Shown here: in pieces, positions 49,701 through 60,028 of the stretch
How positions within the stretch are numbered: the stretch's first letter is position 1
How the letters are laid out: each line of letters starts with the position of its first letter
Source: Salisapilia sapeloensis
Taxonomy: Eukaryota; Oomycota; Peronosporomycetes; Peronosporales; Salisapiliaceae
Reading direction: 5' to 3'
NCBI GenBank assembly: GCA_023334545.1
Contig: JAADVB010000005.1
Coordinates: forward strand, 1-64,000
Length of the DNA: 64,000 nucleotides
The notes under the pieces: generated by a model
Seen by the model: the letters and a program-made list of their open reading frames with translations, nothing else
Database searches by the model: none
What the model was told of the DNA's origin: nothing
Program-made: the position numbers and the translations under genes

Positions 49701-52700
49701 ATTAAGACGGTGGATGATTTTGTCGACCAAGCTATGGAGAAGTTAAATACGCGTCCGCACTCGATTGAGGAAATCACTCAAGCTCAAGTCGAATGGAAAG
49801 AGATTGCAGCTAAGAAGCCGCTGATAGAAGCTGAGTACCGGTCTGCAGAGAAGAAGAGTAACTTGTTACTTGATACACTGAGCTCCAGTGGCGGTGGCTC
49901 TTCCATTGATACGAGTGACGTAGAGTCGAGACTCAGTCAGCTTCCCACTCGATGGGAAAATTTTGACATTGCGCTCGAAGCTTTCAATGATATGATTGAC
50001 GAACAGCGTGAGAACCTCAAAGTTGAAATCGAGAACCAGATTGTTGAATGCAACGTCGATATCGACAAGTTCCGTCAACGATGGACAGCTCTACGCCCTG
50101 TGGAAATCGCTTCATGGGAAGATGTTACCGTCAGTAAGGTATTTGCAGATATGGAAGAGTGGAGTGCAAAGCTTGCCCAGATCAAAACGAGAGCAACGAC
50201 ATTGACGGGAAATTGCGAAGCATTTGGTCTTTCGGAGCCTACGTTCGATGGGCTATCAAGCCTGGAAGAAGACGTGAACAAGATTCAATTGAACTGGACG
50301 ACGTACCAGAACTTTCGAGACGAAGTGGCACAGCTGTCAGCTCAAGACTGGATTACTTTCAGTTCAAACGTCTTTGCCCTCCAAGACTGTGCTCAGAAGT
50401 GGGCGGAACAAGTCAAGTCTACGATCCAAGAGCGCACGGTCGTTGTGGACAAGATCCAGGACTTTCATAATCATGTAAAAAGAGCAATGCCAACACTTAA
50501 ACTCTGTCGTGGAGAGCCATTTAAAGATGATCATTGGACACAGCTCTTTCGTAAGTTGGGCATGCCAAAGACGGTTGAAAAGCACAACGTGACACTCGGT
50601 CACTTTATCGAGGTCTTACCTGCTCTTGAAACGCCTGCTACACTCCAGTTTGTCAAGGTGCTTCACGCACGCGCCCAAGGCGAAGTTACCATTCGAGAAG
50701 CATTGCAAGAGATACGTGCGTACACAGAAACGGCAGAGCTATCCTTACTACAGCATGAACACGATGGAAAGACAATGTGCATCATTAAGGACTGGAAGGA
50801 CATCAATCTTGCTCTGGGTGACAACCAGTCGCTGCTCGCTTCTTTGAAAGAGTCGCAGTTCTTCAAACCGTTTGAGGGGGAAGCTAGTCAATATGAAATG
50901 AAGATGGCATTGCTGGATCAAGCACTGACTCAGCTTAATATCATCCAACGCAAGTGGGTTTTCCTCGAGCCTATCTTTTCCAAAGGTGCTCTTCCAGCGG
51001 AACAAAGTCGCTTCCGACGTGTGGATGAAGAGTTTACAGACATTATGCGGACTGTGGAACGTGATCCTAAGCTCTTTAATTTAGCAGATGACATGCTCTT
51101 CCCTCAACTGGCGGATCGATTAAATACCATGGTAGACCAATTGGAACGTTGTCAAAAGGCACTATCGGACTTTCTGGAAGAAAAGCGATCGTGCATGCCT
51201 CGCTTTTACTTTATCGGAGATGAGGATCTGTTGGAGATTCTAGGTCAGTCGCAGAACCCTGCTGTCATCCAGAACCATTTAAAGAAACTCTATCAAGGTG
51301 TTCATCGTGTCGAGTTTTCGAAAGATGGAAAGCAAATTGTCGCTATGCTTAGTTCCATGGGGGAAAAAGTAGAGCTGTCGACGCCAGTCTCCGTCACTAA
51401 TGCTGTGGAGGAATGGCTGAATACGTTCACGGAGGAAATGAGACGTACGTTGAAAGACTTGGTGGTCAAGTGTGTTAATAGCAAGGCACCAGACTATCAA
51501 GAATTTCCATCTCAAGTACTGTGTCTTGCAGAGCAAATACGATTCTGCAGTGCGGCCGAAGTAGCGATTAAAGACGGAACTGTTTCCGAGCTGAAAAAGT
51601 CACTCCATGATACATTGCGGGAGCTAACATCTCTTGATCTTGGCTCAGAACTGCTGATGAGTCTTAAAGTCAAGGCACTCGTGCTTGATCTCGTGCATCA
51701 TATCGATGTTTGCGACCAACTCATGGCAACGAATTGTCGATCCATCACCGAGTGGACGTGGCAAAAACAATTACGCTTCTCACTTGACAAGCAGAAGCAG
51801 TGTTTAGTACATATGAACGATGCTCAGTTTGACTATACGTACGAGTACCAAGGCAATGCTCCAAAGCTCGTCCATACACCCCTTACAGACAAGTGTTATC
51901 TAACGTTGACCCAAGGTATGCACATGGGTTTTGGAGGCAATCCGTACGGACCGGCAGGCACAGGAAAGACCGAATCTGTTAAAGCACTCGGCGGACAGTT
52001 TGGGAGACAAGTACTTGTGTTTAATTGTGACGAAGGAATCGACTTCCAGTCCATGGGACGCATCTTCATTGGACTTGTCAAGTGCGGTGCTTGGGGCTGC
52101 TTTGATGAATTTAATCGTCTGAAGGAAGATCAGCTTTCTGCAATCTCTCAACAGATTCAGGTGATCCAAGACGCTATCAAAGAGCAAACAGCATCAATCA
52201 ACCTCCTAAACCGGGAAGTCGATGTCGACTTTAACGCTGGCATCTTCGTTACTCTGAATCCTGCCGGGAAAGGCTACGGAGGTCGGTCCAAGCTGCCGGA
52301 CAACCTCAAAGCACTGTTCCGTCCTGTTGCAATGGGTCGACCAGACAATAACCTCATCGCTGAGGTCATTCTGTACTCGGAAGGGTTCTCAGAAGCAAAG
52401 GATATAGCTTCAAAGGTCGTTTCCTTGTACTCCCTCTCTGGCCAGCTTTTGTCTCCTCAACAGCATTACGATTGGGGACTTCGAGCTCTTAAAGCTGTTT
52501 TGAACACTGCTGGAAAACTTCTCCAAGCAACGAAGAAAGCTGCTGCCGCAGATTCTCAAGGTGAAAGCAAAGAAGAATCCAAGGAAGATGGCCGTACGCT
52601 ATCCGTGGCACAAGAGACGGAGATACTCATCAAAGCTGTGCGTATCAACACGCTTTCCAAGCTCACTTTTGTCGACTCCAGTCGCTTTTTGGCGTTAATT

Positions 52701-55700
52701 GGTGATGTCTTTCCTGGCGTCGTGTCTGCAGACATTGCAGGTGGTGCTCTTAGCGACGCCATTCGTGAAGTCATGACGTCTAAACCGTTCCATCTGCAAG
52801 AAGACGAGCTTCAGATCCGGAAGATGCTGCAACTAAAGGAGTCGTTAGATCAGCGCATGGGCTGTGTGATCGTTGGTCCATCTGGGAGTGGCAAATCGAC
52901 CGTTTGGCAAGTACTCCAACAAGCTTTGATCAAATGTGGTCAAGCAGTGAAGACGTATGTGATGAATCCAAAGTCCATGCCACGTGATCGACTCCTTGGT
53001 CGCATGGACTTGGACACACGAGAATGGGAAGATGGTGTCCTTACCGACGCTGCACGAAAAGTTGTAAAGGAACCAGATCAGGTCCGTTCGTGGATCATTT
53101 GTGACGGTGACGTAGACCCGGAATGGATTGAGTCACTCAACTCTGTGCTTGATGACAACCACTTGCTTACACTTCCGAACGGAGAACGTATCAACTTTGG
53201 TTCGAATGTAAACTTTTTGTTCGAGACGCATGACCTTCGCTTCGCATCACCTGCTACAATTTCTCGCATGGGTATGATCTTCCTGTCTGATGAAGACATC
53301 GATATTAAACGTTTGGTGAGCAAATGGCTGTTGACACTCGCAACTACAGAGATGCGGGAGGCGCTTAGCCTATGGATCGATGAACTATTCACGAAAGCCT
53401 TGGAAGAGCTACAAAAGTATTCACTTGTAGTCGATACGACAACCGTTGGTACCATCTTCAATGGTCTAAGCCACGTTGCTACCGCGACATCACGTTCAGA
53501 ATTCGTTTGTGCTATGATTCGTGGGCTCGGTGCGAATCTCTCCATGACGTCAAGAACTTCTTTTGCGAAGTCCTTATATATGATGGCGAATGAGCGACCA
53601 CCTGACATGAATGCACCTCTTGACTGCTACTGTGAAGGCTCGACGTTCCACCCATTTACAACGAAGCGAGACACGTATGGCTCAATGGACCATAGAGATA
53701 TCGTTGGGAATCATGACGCTGTAGTGCAGACGGTAAGCGTACAGAGGGTGTTGACGATGCTACAGCCTTGGATTGATCACATGGATCCCTTCATCCTTGT
53801 CGGACCGGAAGGTTGTGGTAAGAATATGGTCATTCGACAAGCGTTCCGAAGCTCCAAAAGTGTGTCCATGAGTGTCTTGCACTGCAATGCACAGACCACT
53901 GCTGATCATGTGATCCACAAAATTTCTCAATGCTGTTCACTCTTTTCTACGAGTTCAGGGCGAGTGTATCGGCCACGAGATTCAGAGCGTCTTGTGTTGT
54001 ACCTGAAAGACATCAACTTGCCAAAACCAGACCAATACGATACGTGCATGCTGATTGCTTTCTTACAACAGCTTCTGACATTTAAAGGCTTTTACGATCC
54101 AAACTTGGAGTTCCTCGGAATCGAAAAGGTGCAGATCGTGGCATCCATGAATGCAGCGACGACGGTTGGGCGCCATGCGTTGTCAACGCGGTTCACAGCG
54201 AACGTTCGAGTCGCTTATATGGACTATCCTGCTAGTGAAGAGCTCCAGGCGGTCTACTCGACATTCCTAGAAGCCATTTTCCACCCGGACAATAATCCGC
54301 AACTGCCCGTATCGTGGCAAGATCCTTCGAGTCGAGACCGACTTGCACGCACAGTCATCGAAGTTTATGACGCTGTGAAAACGAAATTTACAGTCGATGA
54401 CCAGAGACACTACCTCTTTACGCCACGCGACCTGACAAAGTGGGTGTTTAGCTTACTTCGATACAATGTACAGAATGAAGACATTCTTGATATCCTTGCT
54501 ATTGAAGGTAGAAGGCTCTTCCGAGATCGACTTGTGGATAGTGAGGCACGAGCAAAGTTCGACAGTATCCTCAACAGTGCCTTGAAGCAGAATTGGCGGC
54601 ATTCACCAAAGATCAACGATGCATACTTTACGTCCTTACTGAATCGGCAAGTAGGTGCAATATCAAGTGAAAGTGGAGACACTCAGAGCATTCCACTCGT
54701 GCGTGTGAATTGTGAAGATTACGCCGATGTCATTCGACAAGGTCTCGTTTTATACGAGCGAGAAGAAAAAGACTTGCACATGCTTCTCTTTGAAGAAATA
54801 CTAGAGCACCTCTCTATCATTGAGCGAGTGCTGGCAGAACCAGGAGGATCGATGCTTATGGCTGGCTTTGCTGGTGTCGGACGTCGGTCTGCCACGACAC
54901 TAGTCTCCTATCTACTGGGTTACACGATGTTTTCACCAAGCCTCACTCGAACGTACGATGCAAGCAGCTTCCGAAACGACTTGAAAGGTCTTTTAGTCAA
55001 AGCAGCAGTAGAAGGCCAGCATCACGTCTTGTATCTGGAAGACCATCACTTCACTCAAAATGCTATATTAGAAATCGTCAACTCTTTGCTCAGTTCAGGC
55101 GAAGTCCCTGGCCTGTATACTCATGAAGAAATTGAGCCACAAATTGCTCCTTTGAAGGAAAAGATGCTAGAAGCAGTTGGGCCGCAGTATCGAACCGTCT
55201 ACGAGTTCTTCGCTGCTAGAGTCTGTCAGTACGTACACATCGTCCTGTCGATGGATCCTCGTCATCCACAGTTTCTCGTTCGGTGTGAAAGTAATCCAGC
55301 TTTGTATACTCGCTGCGCTGTCGTTTGGATGGGAGAATGGAGTAACACTAGTTTAAAAGCCATTCCAGAGCTGATACTTAGTGGAAATGAAGACGATGAA
55401 CGTTCGGAACTTGTGGACAGTCTGCTATCCACCATGCCACTTATTATAAACTTGTACACGAGCTGTAAGAAGCTGAATGCGACGCCACGAGAGTACATGT
55501 GCTTCTTGTCTTGCTGGCGAACGTTGTTCGAGCGTAAATCAGGACAGAACGTCCAAGAAATTCAGCACCTCAAAAGTGGTTTAAACAAGTTGGAAGAAGC
55601 GTCTACGACAGTGGATGAACTTAGTCGCAATGCTGCGGTCAAAAAGAAAGATCTAGGCGTCGCACAACAAGCTGCCGATGAAGCTATGGACGAGATCAAA

Positions 55701-58700
55701 CGAGCTCTCGACCAAGCTTCTGTCAATCGACGTGAAGTAGAGGAACTGACCAAACAACTCGCAAAAGCAAAGGACGCGACAAATCGTCGTAAAGGAGAGA
55801 TCGAAACGGAACTGAGTGAGATCACGCCTATCCTCCAGTCGGCGAAAGATGCAGTTGGTAACATCAAGAGCGACAACCTGAACGAAATCCGGTCGCTTAA
55901 AATGCCGCCGGAGCCTATCCACGACGTATTGTCAGCGGTTCTGTTGCTACTAGGAATCCAAGACACTTCTTGGAACTCGATGAAGAAATTCTTGGGTAAT
56001 CGAGGTATCAAGGACGACATCCTTAGCTTTGATGCTAGAAGGATCACACCAGAGATCTTTAAGTCCGTCACCAAATTAGTCAAAACCAAAGTATCGTCAT
56101 TTGATAATGATGCGATCTACCGTGTCAGTGTAGCTGCTGCACCTCTCGCAACGTGGGTTAAAGCCAACCTACGGTATTCCATGGTGCTAAATAAGATCGA
56201 GCCACTCGAGGCAGATCTAGCAGAGGCAAAGCAGTCTCTGGAAGCCTCTCAGCAGCGTCTACAACAGTGTGAAGGAGAGCTAGCTAGCATCGATAAGAAG
56301 GTGGAACAGATGAAAGAACAGTTCGCTCAGAAGACAAAGGAGGCTGAGATCCTGCGCGTTGGACTTGAACAGGCAGAGGAAACATTAAATAAAGCACAAG
56401 GTCTCTTGGGTAAACTTGGTGGAGAGAAGAAGCGATGGTCAGAGCAAGTTCGAGAGTTGGAAACTCGACTTGTGGAACTACCTATTCGCATGCTGACTGC
56501 AGCTGCTTTCACTACTTTCTTAGGAAAATGCTCTGAAGATGTCCGAGCTGGCGTTTTAAAGGAGTGGGATGAAGATGTACGTGAAGCTGCATCGAGCTCA
56601 CACTTGACGACGAGTAACATTAGCTTTGACTATTGCAAGATGCTAAGCACCGAGAGTGAACTGCTTACGTGGAAGAGCATGGGACTACCGTCAGACAAAT
56701 TGTCGATGGAAAATGCGCTTGTCATTACGAATTCTGTCGACAATCGATGCCCATTTATTATCGATCCTGCTAGCGTTTGTATCAATTGGCTGCAGGCAGA
56801 GCTAGCAAAGGACACGACTCGGCCACTGTCAGTTGCACAAACGCAAGACGCTCGGTTTGTGAACCTAGTGGAACAAGCTGTGCGATTTGGAAAGACACTG
56901 GTTGTACAGGATGTGGACTATGTCGAACCATACCTTTTCCCGCTTGTAAAAAAAGATTTGGTTCATCAAGGACCACGCTTCGTTGTTGCTCTAGGCGACA
57001 AGGTGATCGATTACAATGAAAACTTCCGCTTGATCTTAGTGACGCGTAATCCGTCGCCTCCTCTCTCTCCGGATGCTCTAGCCATTGTCAATGTGGTTAA
57101 CTTTACCGTAACGAAATCTGGATTGGAAGGTCAACTCCTCGGCGCGACCATCCAACATGAACAGCCAGCTCTAGAGCAAGAGAAGAGCGAACTGCTTCGA
57201 CATGAGGAAGAATGCAAGGTTCAGCTTGCTCAGCTCGAGAAGCAGCTAGTTCAGGCACTTGCTAATTCAGAAGGAGACATACTTGAGAATACTATATTGA
57301 TCGAGTCATTAACAAAGACAAAGTCTACAAGTGCTGAGATTGAAACGGCACTGGAAAACTCTGCCAAGAAGAGTGAAGAGTTGGATGAAAAGCGAGACTC
57401 GTACTCGCCATTTGCTCGTGAAGGTGCTCGGCTCTTCTTCCTTGTCAAACAGCTTAGTTCTATTAACCATATGTACCGCTTCTCCCTTGCGGCATTCCTC
57501 ACACTCTTCCGAGCTACACTCGCAAGTCCGATGGATGCGTCGTCGACAAAAGATCGAATCAATCGTCTGATCCCCATCCTCGAACATAAGGTGCTCATGT
57601 TCGTTGGGCGAGCCATCTTCAAAGAGCATCGTCCGATGTTTGGCATGCACCTCGTGCATGGTATGCATCGGGAGCTATTCGAAGATAACGAGTACGAGTT
57701 CTTTTGCGGTGATTCCGTCGCGACTTCACGTACAGAAGGGTCACATGCAATATCACTACCCGAATGGGCTTCACCAGAACGAAAGGAAAGCTTTAGTCTC
57801 TTTGCTGAAGCCTTACCGAAGCTCGTACAGCAATGCAAGTTCGACAATCATGACCTTTGGATCCGATGGGCCAAATCACCACAATGTGAGTCTGCATTCC
57901 ATGCCAAGATTGAAAAGGGTCTATCTGCCTTCCAAAAGCTACTTGTGGTTCAAGTACTTCGACCAGATCGTCTGCAAAGTGCTATCATTCAATTCATTTG
58001 TCAAGCGATGGAATTGCGGTCACTCACTCCTCCATCTCTCGACCTGAAAGATGTTGCAACTGAAGAAGCATTGAATACAACACCTGTACTCTTGTTGACG
58101 ACTGCCGGAGCAGATCCATCCAAGGAATTGGAAGAGGTTGCTGCGTCTGTCGTTGGTAGAGACCACTACTTTGAGCTTGCCATGGGAGGTGGACAGCAGG
58201 AAAAAGCCTTGTCACTCCTACGCTCGACGACTGAAAAGGGTGAATGGCTATGTCTACAGAACCTCCATCTTGTTGTAGCGTGGCTGCCGATTCTGGAAAA
58301 GGAAGTAAGCGCCATGGTTCCACATCATAAGTTCCGTCTATGGTTAACAACAGAGCCACATGATTCCTTCCCACTTGTACTACTAGAACAGAGTCTCAAG
58401 ATAGCATTCGAGTCACCACCAGGCATGAAGAAGAACCTGCAACGAACGTATGCAACTTGGAACGACAAGTTCTTATCGAAAGGATCCATGCCAAGAGCGC
58501 AATTGTTATTCACGTTGGCATTCTTCCATGCACTCTTGCAAGAAAGGCGTACGTATTTACCACAAGGATGGACGAAATTCTACGAGTTCTCCTTTGGAGA
58601 CTTTCGAGCTGGTACGAATATTATGGAGCTCGCAGGAAAAAGTCAAGGATCGATTGACTGGCAGTCTTTGCATGGTCTGATGGAGAACGCCATTTACGGA

Positions 58701-59849
58701 GGACGAGTGGATAATCCATATGACCTACGAGTACTTCGCTGTAACTTGACTACGTACTTTGGCAGCGATGTGCTTACTGGCCACAAGAGCATCGTGCGAG
58801 GTGTCAAGATGCCACAATCGAATCAGTATGATGACTATCTCAAGGCGATCGAACACCTTCCAGACGTGGACTCGCCCGCCATTTTCGGTCTACCTGACAA
58901 TATCGAAAGGTCCATGCAACGTGCTACGTCTGCAGCAGTGATATCACAGCTAAAAGCGCTATCGTCGAGTCGAGGTGAAGAAACCAAGTTTGATCGAGAA
59001 GAGTGGAGAGGTCGACTAGGACCTTTACTCGAGAACTGGAGTAAATGGACGAGCTCCTTGGCACTGGATTCATCAGCTGCGGTCGCTAGTAGAGGAACGT
59101 CGAGTAAGAACTTGCATCAATTGGCACCAGTGGATGCCTTCGTCGCGTTGGAGAATGAGTTTGCACTGGAGCTTGTGCATCAGGTAAATTCCAGTTTGCA
59201 GTCGATTAAGAAGGTCGTGTACGGCACCGGGCTGCTCACGCCTGTGATCCAAAGTATCGCTGGAGCTCTTTTACGTGGCGAAGTACCTTCTGACTGGAGT
59301 AACAAGTGGGAAGGATCGTCAGAGCAGCCGTTGGTCTGGCTCAGAGGTTTGGCACAACGGAAGAAAGCTTTGAACGAATGGCAAGATGCAGTCGGAAGTG
59401 GACGTCTTCTGTCGGCTGGACTGGACATGTCCGACCTGTTGCACCCAGGTACTTTCTTAAACGCTCTGAAGCAACAGAGTGCTCGGGAACAAAAGTGCTC
59501 GATGGATGAGCTACAGCTTGTAGCGTGCTGGAACGATCCACGCGACGATCGAAGTGGATTGGACTGGTTTGCACTGACGAACTTGTTACTTCAAGGTGCT
59601 TCGTTCGAAACAGGGATCTTGGTAGAAGCTGCAGCAGACGCTCCGGAGCTCATTCCGATGCCAACTTGCTACATCGCGTTCGGTCAAGCGGATGTGGCAC
59701 AAGAGCGCAACATGAGGGAACGAACGGTGTCCGTACCAGTGTACTACACAACGACTCGCGAACGAGAACTGACGGAGGTTTCCATTCCGATTTCAGGCGA
59801 TGCAGCTTGCTGGATCAATGCCGGCGTCGCGCTCTTTTTGAGCGAATAA
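46770..59849 (+). CDS. DYNC2H1: Cytoplasmic dynein-2 (IFT) heavy chain
   Basis: 4359 residues in one uninterrupted 13-kb frame from the ATG at 46770 (MAEDDEPFVDERREYL). The motor is of the dynein-2 type: AAA1 reads GPAGTGKTESVKALGGQFGR (P-loop at 1727), with FNCDEGIDFQSMGRIFIGLV and WGCFDEFNRLKED close to animal DYNC2H1. The AAA2 P-loop is GPSGSGKST (2036), AAA3 GPEGCGKN (2345), and AAA4 GFAGVGRRS (2699). The stalk coiled coil spans about 2929-3233 with the microtubule-binding tip around SAVLLLLGIQDTSWNSMKKF. AAA5, AAA6 and the C-terminal domain (AGTNIMELAGKSQGSIDW, and the terminus ITACWINAG-like region) complete the chain. Dynein-2 drives retrograde intraflagellar transport. Length matches the family (about 4300). 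Lack of introns is notable beside multi-intron neighbours. Confidence 0.97.
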   Translation: MAEDDEPFVDERREYLTSVVYTLWGKDSTLAKDKQSEDAIGVFLDDPVVRILLVSKVPKENGDGNQPSGFDIVCSNEPTNAGGLELVFVKSSSAALTPETIRENVQVTSVANSPLLSLYNSIHQFFAPTLLKGAGSNQCLSEKLKEVLVELDTGLAGCIPNLRADKGKITAIGDNDAASLMQIATVTDEINFWENADSKNQKRARKFTSAYDNIHQRYSNLSSLSMDEMTELLDETFNTLDDIWRADLSSDNQFPQARMDHVLGLVGAAINTFISEKARALDVWTSSFYDVSDLLRQSITLCEKWASSIETLTTTLWPSCTEHVWTGQPSSKNENLKRLAQRIEEVLRLRTTYEELQSLLPNNEAQSLADSCFQPFVSLRPLYYNPYTASAWKAAVADFESRLEPLETQVAETLRDKMSTVSGKPSAAGHLLQRYKHLLKRPALAQSLASERDALLAQMTAMLDQLESDFDSRRPSGSKSNELHVGKTLSPKVSLIVWARMLGSRVSSMHALATDALADLHTFPSFSRHCEQVSTKVKTLIIETVRDWQEDISHQLDNGDEATLRLSGRLMQIDSKGDLVVNYSEFLVTLLRDVRQLSELSSEQNHGEDWVPLRVRKVAQEAEKYYRYGVALKKVANFYNNMESQIIEEQKPMLLDSLLAFEQVVHRPGNASASTASSKNEITWQNLDECSEYVRQLQEAADKLSAENRRLKRVHDKLSEEFVALMDVDLLRFPMKWKERWDAVKRHVLQTTRKQDPSRTAKWFFYWDNQLYKVLESGYQLGLEMLNENLPEVRELRTELQFPSSSSHHADSDSTTLSSLVLKPPMEELRTTYYKAMKKFVARPMKFSGFNNPQLFSDMCDANARNLVLVYKTSEQLFARVDALVTEYEPWGILATLSTGGESVDSLIESKLREPQDWEVNFKVIRGKRKECDKIPDFVKVDCIHVSLLALKQGAEDHLNRFRDTLLLYLRKSTMQHIKTVDDFVDQAMEKLNTRPHSIEEITQAQVEWKEIAAKKPLIEAEYRSAEKKSNLLLDTLSSSGGGSSIDTSDVESRLSQLPTRWENFDIALEAFNDMIDEQRENLKVEIENQIVECNVDIDKFRQRWTALRPVEIASWEDVTVSKVFADMEEWSAKLAQIKTRATTLTGNCEAFGLSEPTFDGLSSLEEDVNKIQLNWTTYQNFRDEVAQLSAQDWITFSSNVFALQDCAQKWAEQVKSTIQERTVVVDKIQDFHNHVKRAMPTLKLCRGEPFKDDHWTQLFRKLGMPKTVEKHNVTLGHFIEVLPALETPATLQFVKVLHARAQGEVTIREALQEIRAYTETAELSLLQHEHDGKTMCIIKDWKDINLALGDNQSLLASLKESQFFKPFEGEASQYEMKMALLDQALTQLNIIQRKWVFLEPIFSKGALPAEQSRFRRVDEEFTDIMRTVERDPKLFNLADDMLFPQLADRLNTMVDQLERCQKALSDFLEEKRSCMPRFYFIGDEDLLEILGQSQNPAVIQNHLKKLYQGVHRVEFSKDGKQIVAMLSSMGEKVELSTPVSVTNAVEEWLNTFTEEMRRTLKDLVVKCVNSKAPDYQEFPSQVLCLAEQIRFCSAAEVAIKDGTVSELKKSLHDTLRELTSLDLGSELLMSLKVKALVLDLVHHIDVCDQLMATNCRSITEWTWQKQLRFSLDKQKQCLVHMNDAQFDYTYEYQGNAPKLVHTPLTDKCYLTLTQGMHMGFGGNPYGPAGTGKTESVKALGGQFGRQVLVFNCDEGIDFQSMGRIFIGLVKCGAWGCFDEFNRLKEDQLSAISQQIQVIQDAIKEQTASINLLNREVDVDFNAGIFVTLNPAGKGYGGRSKLPDNLKALFRPVAMGRPDNNLIAEVILYSEGFSEAKDIASKVVSLYSLSGQLLSPQQHYDWGLRALKAVLNTAGKLLQATKKAAAADSQGESKEESKEDGRTLSVAQETEILIKAVRINTLSKLTFVDSSRFLALIGDVFPGVVSADIAGGALSDAIREVMTSKPFHLQEDELQIRKMLQLKESLDQRMGCVIVGPSGSGKSTVWQVLQQALIKCGQAVKTYVMNPKSMPRDRLLGRMDLDTREWEDGVLTDAARKVVKEPDQVRSWIICDGDVDPEWIESLNSVLDDNHLLTLPNGERINFGSNVNFLFETHDLRFASPATISRMGMIFLSDEDIDIKRLVSKWLLTLATTEMREALSLWIDELFTKALEELQKYSLVVDTTTVGTIFNGLSHVATATSRSEFVCAMIRGLGANLSMTSRTSFAKSLYMMANERPPDMNAPLDCYCEGSTFHPFTTKRDTYGSMDHRDIVGNHDAVVQTVSVQRVLTMLQPWIDHMDPFILVGPEGCGKNMVIRQAFRSSKSVSMSVLHCNAQTTADHVIHKISQCCSLFSTSSGRVYRPRDSERLVLYLKDINLPKPDQYDTCMLIAFLQQLLTFKGFYDPNLEFLGIEKVQIVASMNAATTVGRHALSTRFTANVRVAYMDYPASEELQAVYSTFLEAIFHPDNNPQLPVSWQDPSSRDRLARTVIEVYDAVKTKFTVDDQRHYLFTPRDLTKWVFSLLRYNVQNEDILDILAIEGRRLFRDRLVDSEARAKFDSILNSALKQNWRHSPKINDAYFTSLLNRQVGAISSESGDTQSIPLVRVNCEDYADVIRQGLVLYEREEKDLHMLLFEEILEHLSIIERVLAEPGGSMLMAGFAGVGRRSATTLVSYLLGYTMFSPSLTRTYDASSFRNDLKGLLVKAAVEGQHHVLYLEDHHFTQNAILEIVNSLLSSGEVPGLYTHEEIEPQIAPLKEKMLEAVGPQYRTVYEFFAARVCQYVHIVLSMDPRHPQFLVRCESNPALYTRCAVVWMGEWSNTSLKAIPELILSGNEDDERSELVDSLLSTMPLIINLYTSCKKLNATPREYMCFLSCWRTLFERKSGQNVQEIQHLKSGLNKLEEASTTVDELSRNAAVKKKDLGVAQQAADEAMDEIKRALDQASVNRREVEELTKQLAKAKDATNRRKGEIETELSEITPILQSAKDAVGNIKSDNLNEIRSLKMPPEPIHDVLSAVLLLLGIQDTSWNSMKKFLGNRGIKDDILSFDARRITPEIFKSVTKLVKTKVSSFDNDAIYRVSVAAAPLATWVKANLRYSMVLNKIEPLEADLAEAKQSLEASQQRLQQCEGELASIDKKVEQMKEQFAQKTKEAEILRVGLEQAEETLNKAQGLLGKLGGEKKRWSEQVRELETRLVELPIRMLTAAAFTTFLGKCSEDVRAGVLKEWDEDVREAASSSHLTTSNISFDYCKMLSTESELLTWKSMGLPSDKLSMENALVITNSVDNRCPFIIDPASVCINWLQAELAKDTTRPLSVAQTQDARFVNLVEQAVRFGKTLVVQDVDYVEPYLFPLVKKDLVHQGPRFVVALGDKVIDYNENFRLILVTRNPSPPLSPDALAIVNVVNFTVTKSGLEGQLLGATIQHEQPALEQEKSELLRHEEECKVQLAQLEKQLVQALANSEGDILENTILIESLTKTKSTSAEIETALENSAKKSEELDEKRDSYSPFAREGARLFFLVKQLSSINHMYRFSLAAFLTLFRATLASPMDASSTKDRINRLIPILEHKVLMFVGRAIFKEHRPMFGMHLVHGMHRELFEDNEYEFFCGDSVATSRTEGSHAISLPEWASPERKESFSLFAEALPKLVQQCKFDNHDLWIRWAKSPQCESAFHAKIEKGLSAFQKLLVVQVLRPDRLQSAIIQFICQAMELRSLTPPSLDLKDVATEEALNTTPVLLLTTAGADPSKELEEVAASVVGRDHYFELAMGGGQQEKALSLLRSTTEKGEWLCLQNLHLVVAWLPILEKEVSAMVPHHKFRLWLTTEPHDSFPLVLLEQSLKIAFESPPGMKKNLQRTYATWNDKFLSKGSMPRAQLLFTLAFFHALLQERRTYLPQGWTKFYEFSFGDFRAGTNIMELAGKSQGSIDWQSLHGLMENAIYGGRVDNPYDLRVLRCNLTTYFGSDVLTGHKSIVRGVKMPQSNQYDDYLKAIEHLPDVDSPAIFGLPDNIERSMQRATSAAVISQLKALSSSRGEETKFDREEWRGRLGPLLENWSKWTSSLALDSSAAVASRGTSSKNLHQLAPVDAFVALENEFALELVHQVNSSLQSIKKVVYGTGLLTPVIQSIAGALLRGEVPSDWSNKWEGSSEQPLVWLRGLAQRKKALNEWQDAVGSGRLLSAGLDMSDLLHPGTFLNALKQQSAREQKCSMDELQLVACWNDPRDDRSGLDWFALTNLLLQGASFETGILVEAAADAPELIPMPTCYIAFGQADVAQERNMRERTVSVPVYYTTTRERELTEVSIPISGDAACWINAGVALFLSE

Positions 59850-60028
59850 AAAGAATTAACAAGACAAATTGATTTCCATTGACGAATAGATTGTATACGA
59901 GAATGTATTTTTCATTGGAACGAGTATCTATTTTAGGCCGTGAGATAGTCATACATGACGCTGCCAGTATGGTTTCCACGTGACTGTTTCACGCATCCTT
60001 TTGAAGTTGAGGTGCATCCAGTGGCGTC

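Noticed and set aside
46760-59574. Many antisense open frames of 60-198 codons across the dynein gene
   Set aside because: They lie inside a strongly conserved coding frame on the other strand, change frame constantly and show no domains; they are codon shadows.
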